Origin: Cellulomonas palmilytica
GTDB taxonomy: Bacteria > Actinomycetota > Actinomycetes > Actinomycetales > Cellulomonadaceae
Assembly: GCF_021590045.1 (NCBI RefSeq)
Contig: NZ_CP062221.1
Coordinates: 2,418,001-2,482,000 of the forward strand
DNA length: 64,000 nt
Direction: 5' to 3'
Part shown: positions 63,284-64,000 of the stretch, one piece after another
Numbering within the stretch: the first letter of the stretch is position 1
Layout of the letters: the number at the start of each line of letters is the position of its first letter
Translations under genes and position numbers: made by a program
The notes under the pieces: model-generated
Told to the model about the DNA's origin: nothing
What the model saw: the letters and a program-made list of their open reading frames with translations, nothing else
The model's database searches: none

Positions 63284-64000
63284 CCGGGCTCGTGCGCCGG
63301 TGGCGCGAGCGGACCATGGACAGGGGGGTCGACGACCGAGGGACGACGCTCGCCGAGCTGCTCATCGGCATGACGATCTTCTCGATCCTCATGGCGGCCG
63401 TCACGACGATGGCGGTCGGCTACCACCGCGTGCACGCCGAGAACGTCGCGCGGCAGGACCAGGTCGACGCGACGCGCACCGCGAGCGAGCGACTCACGAA
63501 GGTCATCCGCACGGTCGTCAAGCCCAGCCAGCTCATCAGCTGCACGACGTCGGTGTGCTCGGAGATCGACGCGTTCGTGAGCGCGTCGAGCACCGCGATG
63601 AAGTTCTACGCGAACCTCGACAACGCGGGGAACGCCGTCGGTCCGCGCCAGGTCACGTACATGCTCGACCCGACGGGAGCGGGTGAGGCGCGGCTCGTGG
63701 AGCGCGTGCAGGTCCCGGACTCGGCGACGCCGGGTGCGAACGGCTACACGTACTGCGACGCCCTCGCGGCGGGCGCGAGCGCCGCGTGCAAGGGCCGGAT
63801 GACGACGCGCGTCCTGGTCGAGGGGGTGCGCACGGACGGGCCTGTCGCGACGTTCGTGTACTTCGACAACGCGGGGCAGCGGATGACGCCCGCCTCGGGC
63901 GCGGCGCTGTCCGCCGCCCAGATCGACCAGGTGCTGTCGATCGAGCTCACCCTGCGAGTCCGGTCGCACGACCGGAACTCGACCGGGCCCACCACCTACA
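63280..64000 (+). CDS. minor prepilin (PilW/PilJ-like), partial at window edge
   Basis: At least 240 codons are open to the right edge without a stop. The start GTG overlaps the previous stop (GTGA). The leader is 21 residues, with DDRG|TTLAELLIGMTIFSI as processing site and Glu26 as the conserved acidic residue. Residues further on contain scattered Cys pairs (SCTTSVCSE, YCDALAAGASAACKG) typical of minor pilin globular domains. It probably belongs to an operon of minor pilins that continues beyond the window. Confidence 0.85.
   Translation, partial: MTGLVRRWRERTMDRGVDDRGTTLAELLIGMTIFSILMAAVTTMAVGYHRVHAENVARQDQVDATRTASERLTKVIRTVVKPSQLISCTTSVCSEIDAFVSASSTAMKFYANLDNAGNAVGPRQVTYMLDPTGAGEARLVERVQVPDSATPGANGYTYCDALAAGASAACKGRMTTRVLVEGVRTDGPVATFVYFDNAGQRMTPASGAALSAAQIDQVLSIELTLRVRSHDRNSTGPTTY

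Overview
This window is chromosomal DNA from a high-GC actinobacterium. Base composition looks well above 70% G+C, and GTG starts, 4-bp ATGA/GTGA gene overlaps and leaderless -10 motifs are frequent. The Pup-proteasome gene set, mycothiol ligase mshC, and the hisF...hisI-trpE...trpCBA-lgt-gltBD-pyk order all point to Actinomycetota. The proteins most resemble Micrococcales of the Cellulomonas type; that placement is an inference from recall, not from a search. I saw no rRNA, tRNA, CRISPR array, insertion sequence or prophage. No gene-free stretch exceeds about 250 bp.

Layout. 1-13.3 kb is metabolic and housekeeping: a fructosamine-kinase-family gene with a 15-bp stop-codon repeat at its 3' end, alanine dehydrogenase, a malate/lactate-dehydrogenase-like gene coupled to an ACT-domain gene, a secreted M28 peptidase, an M3 peptidase, an uncharacterised GTPase-like two-gene operon, an M20 hydrolase, small conserved proteins, an aldo/keto reductase and UppP. 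13.3-21.4 kb holds CorA, MshC, a PAC2-family protein, a small lipoprotein, a HAD hydrolase, a RecB-like nuclease, a site-2 protease and TrmI. 21.5-31.9 kb is the complete Pup-proteasome system (Mpa, Dop, Pup, PrcB, PrcA, PafA), but a 3.7-kb antisense gene for a giant membrane protein sits between dop and pup. 32.0-55.3 kb carries a tandem-FKBP lipoprotein, hisF, a heterodimeric ABC exporter, hisI-trpE, several small membrane proteins, trpCBA-lgt, gltBD and pyk. 55.4-64.0 kb has an alpha/beta hydrolase and then a type IV pilus cluster (pilB, pilT, pilC, pilA, two minor prepilins) that runs off the right edge.

How the genes work together. Pup (ending in Gln) is deamidated by Dop and ligated to lysines by PafA; Mpa then unfolds pupylated proteins into the PrcA/PrcB core. 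HisF and HisI are histidine enzymes and TrpE/C/B/A are tryptophan enzymes. GltBD supplies glutamate, while Pyk and Ald connect pyruvate, alanine and ammonia. Lgt lipidates lipoproteins such as the two predicted here. The pilus genes encode the assembly and retraction motors, platform protein, major pilin and minor pilins.

The most notable observations are: (i) three pilus transcription units preceded by the same CTCA-N17-G(C/A)CGAT(A/G) architecture, suggesting FliA/WhiG-type sigma control; (ii) the GTPase-like/small-protein operon; (iii) the interrupted proteasome locus, whose pup and dop promoters share an identical 14-mer; (iv) an asymmetric ABC exporter with one degenerate ATP site; (v) a pyruvate kinase with the residue set of K+-independent enzymes; (vi) a Crp-like palindrome upstream of gltB; and (vii) several in-frame 12-15-bp tandem repeats at gene ends.
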